This document shows positions 1 through 8,110 of a stretch of DNA of 64,000 nt, piece after piece. The notes beneath the pieces were generated by a model. It was not told the DNA's origin. It did not search any database and saw only the letters and a program-made list of their open reading frames with translations. Location of the stretch: positions 1-64,000 of the forward strand of contig CADCHQ010000017.1 in the NCBI GenBank assembly GCA_902801325.1, read 5' to 3'. This DNA is from an uncultured Bacteroidales bacterium (GTDB lineage Bacteria > Bacteroidota > Bacteroidia > Bacteroidales > Bacteroidaceae). How positions within the stretch are numbered: the first letter of the stretch is position 1; every line of letters begins with the position of its first letter. The position numbers and the translations under genes were made by a program.

Positions 1-145
1 AGTTCCAGTTGTTCCAGTTTATTTTTTGAATGGTACCATTTCCTCTTAATTATATATAACTATCTATATATTAAGTAGTTATAGAGTATATAAAAGAGGT
101 TGTGTACCTCATAATTTTAATTGGAACATTTGGAACTGGAACGCT
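1..145. repeat. AT-rich stretch flanked by imperfect inverted GTTCCAG-type repeats
   Basis: The left edge carries two close copies of GTTCCAGTT (about 2-19). Their complement, GGAACATTTGGAACTGGAAC, lies at about 123-142. Between them is a strongly AT-rich core with a small hairpin around GAGGTTGTGTACCTC (about 100-114). No gene is visible. The layout of inverted arms around an AT-rich core resembles that at 22709-22937. Function unknown. Confidence 0.4.
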
Positions 146-149
146 TTAG

Positions 150-252
150 CTAAAACTCTCTCTCTTCTACAAGGCCTTTAAGCGCTTTGCGCAATTCGTT
201 ACACACAGCGATGGCATAGGCGTCCACCAGAGGAGGGGGGGGGGCAACAAGG
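150..252 (-). pseudogene. C-terminal remnant of an unidentified gene
   Basis: Read on the minus strand, a protein-like tail containing AYAIAVCNELRKALKGLVEE runs to a TAG stop at 150-152. Upstream the frame passes through a run of ten C's that gives consecutive prolines, and then meets a stop inside the 22-nt repeat array. The composition looks like a real helical protein end, but there is no start or body. I read it as the stub of a gene whose 5' part has been replaced by the repeat array. Family not recognised. Confidence 0.35.
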
Positions 253-352
253 CCTTAGGTTCAATGTAACTCAAACCTATATTCGGTAAGACTCGAGCCT
301 GCATTCGATGATGCTCGGGCCTAGGTTCGATGAAACAAAGGCCTAAGCCTCA
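240..352. repeat. Degenerate 22-nt-period repeat array, locus 1
   Basis: About five contiguous units of 22 nt. Each has a core like GCCTAGGTTCGAT (for example around 241-253 and 329-341) followed by a variable 6-8 nt. Units are degenerate, have no spacers and contain the palindromic core CCTAGG. The same family recurs near 9828, 22409, 40081 and 55786, always between genes. Confidence 0.7.
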
Positions 353-446
353 TCGCTTGGCAATATGCATTTGCTTTTGAAATCTCAGTCAACGATAGAA
401 GGAAAGCAGCATGCTAAATCACTGTGATACGTCACGAAATATGACA

Positions 447-476
447 AAGCAGGGACGCGAAGTTGCGTCCCTGCTT
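447..476 (-). terminator. Perfect 12-bp stem-loop after the broken phosphatase gene
   Basis: AAGCAGGGACGC (447-458) pairs perfectly with GCGTCCCTGCTT (465-476) around a 6-nt loop. Read on the minus strand the stem is followed by TTTGTCAT, a weak T-tract. It lies four bases past the stop of the truncated frame at 481, so it fits a terminator for that decayed gene. Confidence 0.6.
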
Positions 477-480
477 AGCT

Positions 481-774
481 TTAGTGCTCTGGGCTAAGTT
501 TAATGCCTATGCTTTCGGAGAACACCTCGTAAAGTCCGGCAGACTCGTCCCAAAGGGCTTGCTCGCCCCGTGTTTCACGCTGACTCTTGCCCCATTCATA
601 AAAATAAAAGTCGTTGTAGAACTCGCCGCTCATCGGAAGGGGCGGCTCTGGCAACCAAGCAACTGCATCAGGACGCGTTTCGTCAGTAAGATAAGGATCG
701 GCGTACTAGACCTGAGCCCACACATTCATCGAGGCCAATGTAATGGCAAAGTACAATAGAAATCTCCGTTTCAT
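481..774 (-). pseudogene. Decayed PhoN-type class A acid phosphatase, N-terminal part only
   Basis: The minus strand starts with ATG at 774 and a clean Sec signal peptide (MKRRFLLYFAITLASMNVWA). Two residues later an in-frame TAG interrupts it at about codon 23. Past that stop the frame stays open for 74 codons, with features of the N-terminal helix region of class A non-specific acid phosphatases / PAP2 proteins: PYLTDETRPDAVAWLPEPP, then FYNDFYFYEWGKSQRETRG, then GIKLSPEH. It stops at 481. The catalytic half (KxxxxxxRP, PSGH, SRxxxxxHxxxD) is absent and a stem-loop follows directly. So the gene has both a nonsense mutation and a C-terminal deletion. The family call rests on the N-terminal pattern only; the signal-peptide-plus-stop structure is seen directly. 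Confidence 0.6.
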
Positions 775-1035
775 ACACTTTATATTATCGTTAATATTTA
801 GTTTGTGCAATGGTAAGAAAATAATTGCAGACACATGCCATCCATCTCCGAAACTCTCGTTTAACTTCCTATTTTCACGCATCGACCATCTCAGAAACAA
901 TCGATGGAAACACTTAGGGCTGACAAAGGGAGAAGAGTGACCCGAAAGGGCGAAGGATGCATGTGTCAAACGCGCTCGCGCGAACATTTATTTAAAAAAA
1001 AGGGGAAAGGATGCCGTAGTTTCAAAGATTTTCAG

Positions 1036-1043
1036 TAAATTTG
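1036..1043 (+). promoter_or_regulatory. Possible -7 element for the arabinose operon
   Basis: TAAATTTG matches the Bacteroidetes -7 consensus TAnnTTTG and lies 44 nt upstream of the mutarotase ATG. I see no good TTG at the -33 distance, so this is tentative. No NrtR/AraR-type operator could be identified by eye. Confidence 0.35.
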
Positions 1044-1087
1044 CTACGATATTGTGCTTATATTATTAATTTATAATAGATTTGACC

Positions 1088-2290
1088 ATGAAAAGAATCA
1101 TGAGAAGTGTATTCCTTTGCCTCTCTGTCGCAGGTCTGCTGATGGCTTGCCAAGAGAAGAAGCAACAGGAGAATGAGGCCCAACTGACGGCCTCGGGACT
1201 GAATCCCGCAGATTTCGAGTCGACCATCGGTGAGAAGCATACTGCTCTCTACACCCTGACGAACGCCAACGGTATGGAGGTGTGCATCACCAACCTGGGC
1301 GGTCGTGTGGTGAGCATCATGGTACCTGACAAGGACGGCGAAATGAAGGACGTGGTACTGGGCTACGACAACGTGACACAGTATGCCGACCGAGAGAACT
1401 ACCCCAGCGACTACGGAGCAAGCATCGGACGCTACGCTAACCGCATCAGCAAGCACTCGTTCACCATTGGTAAGGAGACTTACGACCTGGTGGCTAACGA
1501 CGGCGACAACTGTCTGCATGGTGGTCCCACGGGTTGGCAGTATTCCGTGTACGACGCTGAGCAGGTTGACGACCAGACCCTGAAGCTGACCATCGTCAGT
1601 CCTGACGGTGACAATGGATTCCCCGGCGAGGTTACGGCCATCACCACCTACAAGCTGACGGACGACAACGCACTGGACATCACCTGGGAGGCTACGACCG
1701 ACAAGGAGACGATGATCAACCAGACGAACCACAGCTACTTTAACCTGAACGGCGATCCCAGCCGCGAGGGCATGAACATGCTGCTGAGCGTCAATGCCGA
1801 CTACTTCACTCCCTCTGACCTCAACTATATCCCCACGGGCGAATTCGTGAAGGTAGAGGGCACTCCCTTCGACTTCCGCGAGCCAAGAGTTCTGAGCGAG
1901 GTGGTGGACGACAATTCGTTCGAGCAGATTAAGAACGCTGGTGGTGTGGACCACAACTTCTGCCTGAACACCTACGACCACAAGGAGGGCAAGGGCGACG
2001 ACACCCAGGTGGCAGCTACGCTGTACAGCCCCGAGACGGGCATCTTCCTGGAGGTCTTCACCAACGAGCCTGGCATCCAAGTTTACACGGGTAACTTCCA
2101 AGGCGTAGGTCGCGACAAGGACATCCTGCGCAAGCACGACATCAAGTACCCGAAGCACGTGAGCGTCTGCCTCGAGAGCCAGAAGTATCCCGATAGCCCA
2201 CACTTGGCTGGCAAGAACTGGCCTGCTGCTAACCTGAAGCCAGGCGAGAAGTATTATAGCCACTGCGTATACAAGTTTTCAGTCAAGTAA
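1088..2290 (+). CDS. galM: Aldose 1-epimerase (galactose/arabinose mutarotase), lipoprotein
   Basis: Interconverts alpha and beta anomers of free aldoses, here probably L-arabinose entering the pathway of this operon. The 400-residue product opens with a lipoprotein signal peptide whose lipobox ends LLMAC (Cys about 20-21), so it should be anchored in the envelope, facing the periplasm or surface. Family marks are GGRVVSIMVPDKDG near the N-terminus, GRYANRI, NDGDNCLHGG, a catalytic-His region NQTNHSYFNL, and DHNFCLN with the C-terminal acidic segment. A TTG lies in frame six bases earlier, but ATG at 1088 gives the expected basic signal-peptide start (MKRIMR). It is first of six co-directional genes; bacteroidal arabinose operons commonly include a mutarotase. 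Confidence in family is high; sugar specificity is inferred from context. Confidence 0.93.
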   Translation: MKRIMRSVFLCLSVAGLLMACQEKKQQENEAQLTASGLNPADFESTIGEKHTALYTLTNANGMEVCITNLGGRVVSIMVPDKDGEMKDVVLGYDNVTQYADRENYPSDYGASIGRYANRISKHSFTIGKETYDLVANDGDNCLHGGPTGWQYSVYDAEQVDDQTLKLTIVSPDGDNGFPGEVTAITTYKLTDDNALDITWEATTDKETMINQTNHSYFNLNGDPSREGMNMLLSVNADYFTPSDLNYIPTGEFVKVEGTPFDFREPRVLSEVVDDNSFEQIKNAGGVDHNFCLNTYDHKEGKGDDTQVAATLYSPETGIFLEVFTNEPGIQVYTGNFQGVGRDKDILRKHDIKYPKHVSVCLESQKYPDSPHLAGKNWPAANLKPGEKYYSHCVYKFSVK

Positions 2291-2330
2291 AGCCCCCTAC
2301 CCTAACGCTCCCCGATGGGAGGGAAAAAGA
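2291..2330. repeat. C/G-rich palindromic element between galM and the MFS gene
   Basis: A CCCTACCC...CTCCCC-loop-GGGAGGG unit starts straight after the galM stop. Similar units sit in the next gaps of the operon (about 3813-3848, 5647-5680, 5707-5758, 6494-6545). In RNA they would form hairpins just ahead of each start codon. Confidence 0.6.
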
Positions 2331-2344
2331 TACATTTGACATAT

Positions 2345-3814
2345 ATGAATAACACAGATAAAGGTAGCAAGAGTTATCTGATTAGCATCGTCATGGTGGC
2401 GGTGCTGGGCGGATTGCTCTTCGGATATGATACGGCGGTAATCTCTGGCGCCGAAAAGGGACTGCAGGCTTTCTTCATGGAAGCTAAGGACTTTGCCTAT
2501 ACCGACGGCTGGCACGGATTCACTTCGGCTAGCGCCCTGATTGGTTGCATCATCGGTTCGGCACTCTCTGGTTTCCTGGCTACGAACCTTGGACGTAAGC
2601 GCTCGCTGATAGTTGCCGGTTTGTTGTTCTTCGTATCAGCACTCGGCTCTATGGAACCCGAGTTCCTGTTCTTCGAACATGGAAACCCCACCTACTCACT
2701 GCTCATCATGTTCAACATCTACCGCGTGATTGGCGGCATCGGCGTGGGTTTGGCTTCGGCCATATGCCCCATGTACATCGGCGAGGTGGCTCCCTCTAAT
2801 ATCAGAGGTATGTTGGTGAGCTGGAACCAGTTTGCCATCATCTTCGGCCAGTTGGTGGTGTACTTTGTCAACTTCTTCATCCTGGGCGACCACATTCAGC
2901 CTCTGGTGGAGGAGATGGGCAAGGGCATTGCAGCCATCAACCCTGCCGCACAATGGACAGTGACCACGGGTTGGCGTTATATGTTCGGAAGCGAGGCCGT
3001 GCCCGCAGGACTCTTTGCCCTGCTCATCTGTTTCGTGCCTGAGACTCCGCGTTATCTCGTAAGCATCGGTCGCGACGACGTTGCCTCTCGCATTCTGGCC
3101 AAGATTAACGGTTCGAGCAAGGCTGCCCAAATCCTGCAGGACATCAAGGACACGATGGTGGTGAAGACCGAAAAGTTGATGACCTATGGTGCCCTGTGCA
3201 TCTTCGTAGGTATCATGCTCAGCGTCTTCCAACAGGCTGTGGGCATCAACGCCGTTCTGTACTACGCACCGCGCATCTTCGGCGACATGGGCATGGACAA
3301 CCCGATGATGATTACCGTCTTCATGGGTGTCATCAACATCCTCTTCACGCTGGTTGCCATCTTCACCGTGGAGAAGTGGGGTCGCAAACCGCTGCTCATC
3401 TATGGTTCGCTGGGTATGGCTCTTGGAGCATTCGGTGTGGCTATGACTTTTGGCCACGCTGGCATGGAGATGTTTACGGCAGCCTCGCTGCTCATCTACT
3501 CGGCTTCGTTCATGTTCTCGTGGGGGCCCATCACCTGGGTACTCATTGCCGAGATCTTCCCGAACACCATCCGTGGTGGGGCTGTTGCCATCGCCGTGGC
3601 CTTCCAGTGGATATTCAACTTCATCGTTTCCAGCTCGTTCGTGCCCATGTTCAACATGCACCTCAAGGAAGGTGACGACTTCGGACACTGGTTCACCTAT
3701 GGTCTTTACGGCATCATCTGCCTGCTGGCCGCCTGCTTCGTATGGCGACTGGTTCCTGAGACCAAGGGCAAGACGCTGGAGGATATGACAAAGCTGTGGA
3801 AGAATAAGAAATAA
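2345..3814 (+). CDS. MFS sugar porter (XylE/AraE type proton symporter)
   Basis: Inner-membrane transporter of the sugar porter family, 489 residues and about twelve hydrophobic segments. Signature motifs are present in order: GGLLFGYDTAVISG in helix 1, GRKRSL after helix 2, RVIGGIGVGLAS with PMYIGEVAP, PETPRYL before the central loop, QQAVGINAVLYYAPRIF (the sugar-binding QQxxGxN segment), EKWGRKPLL, AEIFPNTIRG and PETKGKTLE near the end. The chosen start is ATG at 2345 (MNNTDKGSK); an upstream in-frame ATG would add ten residues encoded by the palindromic spacer. Given araA, araD and the kinase, L-arabinose is the likely substrate, but xylose or another pentose cannot be excluded. It shares the operon with a second, unrelated transporter. 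Confidence 0.92.
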   Translation: MNNTDKGSKSYLISIVMVAVLGGLLFGYDTAVISGAEKGLQAFFMEAKDFAYTDGWHGFTSASALIGCIIGSALSGFLATNLGRKRSLIVAGLLFFVSALGSMEPEFLFFEHGNPTYSLLIMFNIYRVIGGIGVGLASAICPMYIGEVAPSNIRGMLVSWNQFAIIFGQLVVYFVNFFILGDHIQPLVEEMGKGIAAINPAAQWTVTTGWRYMFGSEAVPAGLFALLICFVPETPRYLVSIGRDDVASRILAKINGSSKAAQILQDIKDTMVVKTEKLMTYGALCIFVGIMLSVFQQAVGINAVLYYAPRIFGDMGMDNPMMITVFMGVINILFTLVAIFTVEKWGRKPLLIYGSLGMALGAFGVAMTFGHAGMEMFTAASLLIYSASFMFSWGPITWVLIAEIFPNTIRGGAVAIAVAFQWIFNFIVSSSFVPMFNMHLKEGDDFGHWFTYGLYGIICLLAACFVWRLVPETKGKTLEDMTKLWKNKK

Positions 3815-3848
3815 CCCATCCCAACCTTCCCCAAGGAAGGAAAGGGAA
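3813..3848. repeat. C/G-rich palindromic element
   Basis: CCCATCCCAACC followed by CTTCCCCAAGGAAGG: a hairpin-forming unit starting at the MFS stop codon and ending about 50 nt before the symporter start. Same family as in the neighbouring gaps, more diverged. Confidence 0.5.
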
Positions 3849-3899
3849 ATGAAAAGTGAAATATTAAACAATCTATAAACCTAAAAATCAACAACAAAC

Positions 3900-5645
3900 A
3901 TGAACTGGAGTTCACATGAATTTATTTGGCTCGACTGGGCGGTTCTCGCTATCGGCCTCTGCGGAGTGGTAGCTGCCGTATGGTACGCCATCTGGAAAGA
4001 CAAGAAATCCCAACAGGGTGAAGACTCAAGCGCTTACCTCTTTGGTAAGGGTGAGCCTTGGTATGTAATTGGTATGGCCATCTTTGCCGCCAACATTGGT
4101 TCGGAGCACCTCGTAGGTCTCGCAGGAACTGGCGCAAAGGACGGTGTGGGTATGGCCCACTGGGAGATGCAAGGCTGGATGATCCTCATCCTCGGTTGGC
4201 TCTTCGTCCCCTTCTACCAGCTGATGATTAACAAGATGGGCAAGATTATCACCATGCCCGACTTCCTGAAGATGCGTTACACCCAGCGCACGGGTTCGTG
4301 GCTGAGCATCATCACCCTCGTAGCCTACGTGCTGACGAAGGTGAGCGTGACGGCCTTCACAGGCGGTATCTTCTTCAAGTACTTGCTGGGTATCCCATTC
4401 TGGTATGGTGCCATCGGTCTGATTCTGATTACTGCCGTGTTCACCGTATTCGGCGGCATGAAGGGTGTGATGACACTTTCCACCATCCAGACTCCCATCC
4501 TCATCATCGGTTCGTTCCTCGTATTGTTCCTCGGTCTGGCAACACTGGGCGGAGGCAGCATCGCACAAGGCTGGACTAACATGATGGCTGTCTGCAACGC
4601 TGCTCACGACGGCTTCGGAACCACACACATGTTCCATCCCGATCCTGCCGATCCCATGTATCCTCAGTTCCCTGGCTATGTAGTGTTCCTGGGTGCTTCC
4701 ATCATCGGTTTCTGGTACTGGTGTACTGACCAGCACATCGTTCAACGTGTACTCGGTCAGGTGCCTGGTGAAGACAACGCCAAGGTGATTGCCCGCGCTC
4801 GTCGTGGTACCATCGCAGCTGGTTTCTTCAAGATTCTCCCCTGCTTCATGTTCCTCATTCCCGGTATGATTGCCTATGCCCTGTCACAGAATCCCGACAG
4901 CGGTATCGTGATGGACATCACCAACCACGAGTCTACCGACGGTGCTTTTGCCATGATGGTGAAGAACATCCTGCCTGCTGGTATCAAGGGTATCGTGACC
5001 ATTGGTTTCGTTTGCGCTCTGGTGGCTTCTCTGGCTGCTTTCTTCAATAGCTGCGCTACGCTGTTCACTGAGGACTTCTACAAGCCCATGAAGAAGGGTA
5101 AGAGCGAGGCTCACTACGTATTCGTAGGCCGCACGGCTACTGTTGTTGTCGTTATCCTCGGTTTGCTGTGGATGCCTATCATGATGAACATGGGTAACCT
5201 CTACAGCTACCTGCAGGACATCCAGTCGCTGATTGCTCCCGCTATGGTTGCCGTCTTCACACTGGGTATCTTCTCGAAGAAGATTACTCCGAAGGCTGGT
5301 GAATGGGGCCTCATCGGTGGTTTCGTTATCGGTATGATCCGTCTGCTCACCAACGTGCTCACCGACTCTGGCAAGGCCGTTATGGATGGTGCCTTCTGGG
5401 CAAATACCGAATGGTTCTGGCAGACCAACTGGCTCATCTTCGAGTGCTGGCTCTTGGTGTTCATCATCATCCTGATGGTGGTTGTCAGCTGCTTCACTCC
5501 TGCTCCCACTAAGGCTCAGGTGGATGCCATCACCTTCACAGCCGACTTCAAGAAGAGCATCCGCGAAAGCTGGGGCGTTTGGGATGTCATCGGCACACTC
5601 CTTGTCATCAGCCTCTGTGCTTGCTTCTATGCTTATTTCTGGTAA
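3900..5645 (+). CDS. Sodium:solute symporter (SSS/SGLT family), probably arabinose uptake
   Basis: Inner-membrane Na+-coupled transporter of 581 residues with about 13-14 hydrophobic segments. SGLT-like marks are NIGSEHLVGLAGTGAKDG in helix 1-2, a long run with RYTQRTGSWLS, FGGMKGVMTLSTIQTPILI (SSS signature region), and FWYWCTDQHIVQRVLG, typical of sugar-transporting members. The ATG at 3900 gives an ordinary N-terminus with no signal peptide. SSS transporters are common in bacteroidal arabinose operons. Coexistence with an MFS porter two genes in a row suggests uptake by both proton and sodium gradients. Substrate is inferred from the operon. Confidence 0.92.
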   Translation: MNWSSHEFIWLDWAVLAIGLCGVVAAVWYAIWKDKKSQQGEDSSAYLFGKGEPWYVIGMAIFAANIGSEHLVGLAGTGAKDGVGMAHWEMQGWMILILGWLFVPFYQLMINKMGKIITMPDFLKMRYTQRTGSWLSIITLVAYVLTKVSVTAFTGGIFFKYLLGIPFWYGAIGLILITAVFTVFGGMKGVMTLSTIQTPILIIGSFLVLFLGLATLGGGSIAQGWTNMMAVCNAAHDGFGTTHMFHPDPADPMYPQFPGYVVFLGASIIGFWYWCTDQHIVQRVLGQVPGEDNAKVIARARRGTIAAGFFKILPCFMFLIPGMIAYALSQNPDSGIVMDITNHESTDGAFAMMVKNILPAGIKGIVTIGFVCALVASLAAFFNSCATLFTEDFYKPMKKGKSEAHYVFVGRTATVVVVILGLLWMPIMMNMGNLYSYLQDIQSLIAPAMVAVFTLGIFSKKITPKAGEWGLIGGFVIGMIRLLTNVLTDSGKAVMDGAFWANTEWFWQTNWLIFECWLLVFIIILMVVVSCFTPAPTKAQVDAITFTADFKKSIRESWGVWDVIGTLLVISLCACFYAYFW

Positions 5646-5758
5646 TAGGCCCCTACCCAACCTCCCCGAGGGGAGGTGAAAATTAGAGATTAAAACAATA
5701 CGAACAAACCCATCGCCCCTAACATGGTACTCCCCTTCGGGGGAGTTAGAGGGGGGCT
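5646..5758. repeat. Two C/G-rich palindromic elements upstream of araD
   Basis: The first unit (about 5647-5680) reads CCCTACCC...CCTCCCCGAGGGGAGG. The second (5707-5758) has ACCCAT...ACTCCCCTTCGGGGGAGT and ends GGGGGGCT, six bases before the araD ATG. The second closely matches the unit at 6494-6545 before araA, including both ends, so the two are copies of one element about 52 nt long. Confidence 0.65.
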
Positions 5759-5763
5759 GGAAT

Positions 5764-6474
5764 ATGTTAGAAGAACTCAAACAAAAAGTTTTCAAAGCCA
5801 ACCTTGACTTGGTGAAGCAAGGACTGGTTATTTTCACCTGGGGCAATGTCTCAGGCATCGACCGCGAGAAGGGACTCGTAGTCATCAAGCCTTCGGGCGT
5901 GAGCTACGACGAGATGAAGGCTGAGGATATGGTTGTCGTTGACCTGGAGACAGGGAAAGTCGTTGAAGGTGACCTCAATCCCTCAAGCGACACACCAACA
6001 CACCTTGTGCTCTACAAAGCATTCCCCAACATTCAGGGTGTAGTACACACTCACTCCACCTATGCTACTGCATTCGCTCAGGCAGGCAAGGACATCCCCA
6101 ACATCGGCACCACTCACGCCGACTACTTCTATAAGGATATCCCCTGCACACGCGATATGACAGAAGCTGAAGTGAAGGGTCAGTACGAACTGGAGACGGG
6201 TAACGTGATTGTGGACGAAATCCTGAACATCCGCAAGATCAATCCCGACCACACGCCTGCCGTGTTGGTAAAGAACCACGGTCCGTTCTCATGGGGAACC
6301 TCACCCGACAACGCTGTCTATAACGCCAAGGTGATGGAGCAGTGTGCAAAGATGGCTTTTGTAGCCTTCTCCGTCAATCCCAATCTGACAATGAATCCCC
6401 TACTCGTCGAGAAACACTACATGCGTAAGCATGGTCCCAATGCTTATTATGGTCAGAAAGGACAAAAACATTAA
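5764..6474 (+). CDS. araD: L-ribulose-5-phosphate 4-epimerase
   Basis: Cytoplasmic class II aldolase-fold enzyme that converts L-ribulose-5-P to D-xylulose-5-P, the last dedicated step of arabinose catabolism. Its 236 residues match the usual length (about 230). Seen in order: [31 protein letters not shown] (phosphate site), [29 protein letters not shown] with the two metal-binding histidines, GTTHADYF, and NHGPFSWG with the third metal histidine. ATG at 5764 follows the palindromic spacer directly. Its product feeds the transketolase at 33602 and, with rpiB at 35922, the non-oxidative pentose phosphate pathway. Confidence 0.96.
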   Translation: MLEELKQKVFKANLDLVKQGLVIFTWGNVSGIDREKGLVVIKPSGVSYDEMKAEDMVVVDLETGKVVEGDLNPSSDTPTHLVLYKAFPNIQGVVHTHSTYATAFAQAGKDIPNIGTTHADYFYKDIPCTRDMTEAEVKGQYELETGNVIVDEILNIRKINPDHTPAVLVKNHGPFSWGTSPDNAVYNAKVMEQCAKMAFVAFSVNPNLTMNPLLVEKHYMRKHGPNAYYGQKGQKH

Positions 6475-6493
6475 ACCTTAATTACTAACAATA

Positions 6494-6545
6494 GACCCAT
6501 TACCCCTGTATTGGTCCTCCCCCTCGGGGGAGTAAGAGGGGGGCT
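6494..6545. repeat. C/G-rich palindromic element upstream of araA
   Basis: A close copy of the 5707-5758 element: ACCCAT near the left, a CTCCCCCTCGGGGGAG hairpin, and GGGGGGCT at the right, four bases before the araA ATG. A GTG-initiated reading through it would add the peptide VLPLGGVRGGLI; I regard that as read-through of the repeat, not native protein. Confidence 0.65.
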
Positions 6546-6549
6546 AATT

Positions 6550-8082
6550 ATGTTCAAAGATTTAGAGATTTGGTGGGTAACTGGTGCACAGTTGCTTTAC
6601 GGAGGTGACGCAGTCATCGCAGTTGACGCACACTCGAAGGAGATGGTTGAAGGCTTGAACGCCAGTGGCAACATCCCCGTTAAGATTGTTTACAAAGGCA
6701 CAGCCAACTCCAGCAAGGAAGTTGAGCAGGTTATGCTGGCCGCCAACAACGATGAGAAGTGTATCGGTATCATCACTTGGATGCACACCTTCTCACCCGC
6801 TAAGATGTGGATCAAGGGTCTGCAGCAGTTGCAGAAGCCCCTACTCCACTTCCACACTCAGTACAACGCCGAAATTCCCTGGGACGCTATCGACATGGAC
6901 TTCATGAACCTGAACCAGAGCGCACACGGCGATATCGAGTTCGGTCACATCTGCACTCGCATGCGCATTGCTCGCAAGGTGGTTTGCGGTTATTGGAAGG
7001 ACGAGAAGGCTCAGAAGCAGATTGCCGTTTGGGCTCGCGTAGCTGCTGGTGTTGCTGACGCTCACAACGTTCGTTGCTTGATGTTCGGTATGAACATGAA
7101 CAACGTTGCCGTTACCGATGGTGACCGCGTAGAGTTCGAGCAGCGCATGGGTTATCATGTTGACTACTATCCCGTTAGCTCACTGATGGAGTACTTCAAG
7201 AAGGTTACCGACAAGGAAGCTGACGAACTCGTAGAAGAGTACAAGAAGCTGTACACCATCAAGATTGACGAGAGTGGCGAAGAAGTTTACTGGGAGAAGG
7301 TTCACAATGCTGCAAAGGCTGAAATCGCTCTGCGTCGCGTACTGAAGGACGAGGGTGCAACTGCCTTCACCACCAACTTCGACGACCTGGGTGGTGCCGA
7401 CATCGACGATCCTAACTTCCTCGGCTTCGACCAGATTCCTGGTCTCGCTTCTCAGCGTCTGATGGAAGAAGGTTACGGCTTTGGTGCAGAAGGAGACTGG
7501 AAGACCGCTTGCCTCTATCGCACACTCTGGGTTATCTCTCAGGGTCTGCCCACTGGCTGCTCATTCCTCGAGGACTACACCCTGAACTTTGCCGGCGACC
7601 GCAGTTCTTGCCTGCAGAGCCACATGCTCGAGATCTGTCCGCTCATCGCCAGCGACAAACCCAAGTTGGAGGTTCACTTCCTTGGCATCGGCATCCGCAA
7701 GCAACAGACCGCTCGCCTCGTGTTCACATCCAAGACTGGTTATGGTATCAAGGCAACTGTTGTTGACCTGGGCAACCGCTTCCGCCTGATCTCTCAGGAG
7801 GTTGAGTGCATCGAGCCCAAGCCCATGCCTCATCTGCCCGTTGCATCTGCCCTGTGGGTTCCCCAGCCCACCTTCGAGATTGGTGCTGGCGCATGGATTC
7901 TGGCCGGTGGTACACACCACAGCGCATTCTCCTATGACATCACCGAGGAGTACTGGGAAGACTTCGCCGAGATGGTTGGCATCGAGTATGTCAAGATCAA
8001 CAAGAACACCAAGACCAGCGAATTCATCCAGCAACTGCGCACCAACGAGGTGTACTACATGCTGAACAAGGCTCTCAAATAA
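6550..8082 (+). CDS. araA: L-arabinose isomerase
   Basis: Converts L-arabinose to L-ribulose with a Mn2+ centre; cytoplasmic. Its 510 residues match the family (about 500). Recognisable stretches are IWWVTGAQLLYGG at the N-terminus, WMHTFSPAKMWI, LHFHTQYNAEIPW, the FTTNFDDLGG region with the first metal-site Glu area, EGYGFGAEGDWKTA (second metal Glu) and the C-terminal ILAGGTHHSAFS with the metal-binding His pair. The start MFKDLEIWW at 6550 is preferred over an in-frame GTG at 6511 that lies in the repeat. Fourth of four catabolic steps in the operon order araD-araA-araB. Confidence 0.97.
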   Translation: MFKDLEIWWVTGAQLLYGGDAVIAVDAHSKEMVEGLNASGNIPVKIVYKGTANSSKEVEQVMLAANNDEKCIGIITWMHTFSPAKMWIKGLQQLQKPLLHFHTQYNAEIPWDAIDMDFMNLNQSAHGDIEFGHICTRMRIARKVVCGYWKDEKAQKQIAVWARVAAGVADAHNVRCLMFGMNMNNVAVTDGDRVEFEQRMGYHVDYYPVSSLMEYFKKVTDKEADELVEEYKKLYTIKIDESGEEVYWEKVHNAAKAEIALRRVLKDEGATAFTTNFDDLGGADIDDPNFLGFDQIPGLASQRLMEEGYGFGAEGDWKTACLYRTLWVISQGLPTGCSFLEDYTLNFAGDRSSCLQSHMLEICPLIASDKPKLEVHFLGIGIRKQQTARLVFTSKTGYGIKATVVDLGNRFRLISQEVECIEPKPMPHLPVASALWVPQPTFEIGAGAWILAGGTHHSAFSYDITEEYWEDFAEMVGIEYVKINKNTKTSEFIQQLRTNEVYYMLNKALK

Positions 8083-8083
8083 T

Positions 8084-8110
8084 TGACAATTGACAACTTA
8101 ATTGACAATT
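8084..8110. repeat. Heptamer-period spacer between araA and the kinase
   Basis: The gap is built of ATTGACA units with one interruption, running right up to the kinase ATG. It is a short member of the 7-nt-period family seen throughout the window. Confidence 0.55.

Noticed and set aside
240..352. CRISPR array
   Set aside because: Regular period suggested it, but the 22-nt units touch each other, drift in sequence, lack spacers and no cas gene is in the window.
463..759. 98-codon plus-strand frame at the left edge
   Set aside because: Lies antisense to the phosphatase remnant, whose minus-strand reading has a signal peptide and family motifs.
1058..2263. 401-codon open frame antisense to galM
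   Set aside because: Mirror of a highly biased coding sequence; its protein is repetitive Val/Leu/His text with no domain, while the plus strand encodes a clear mutarotase.
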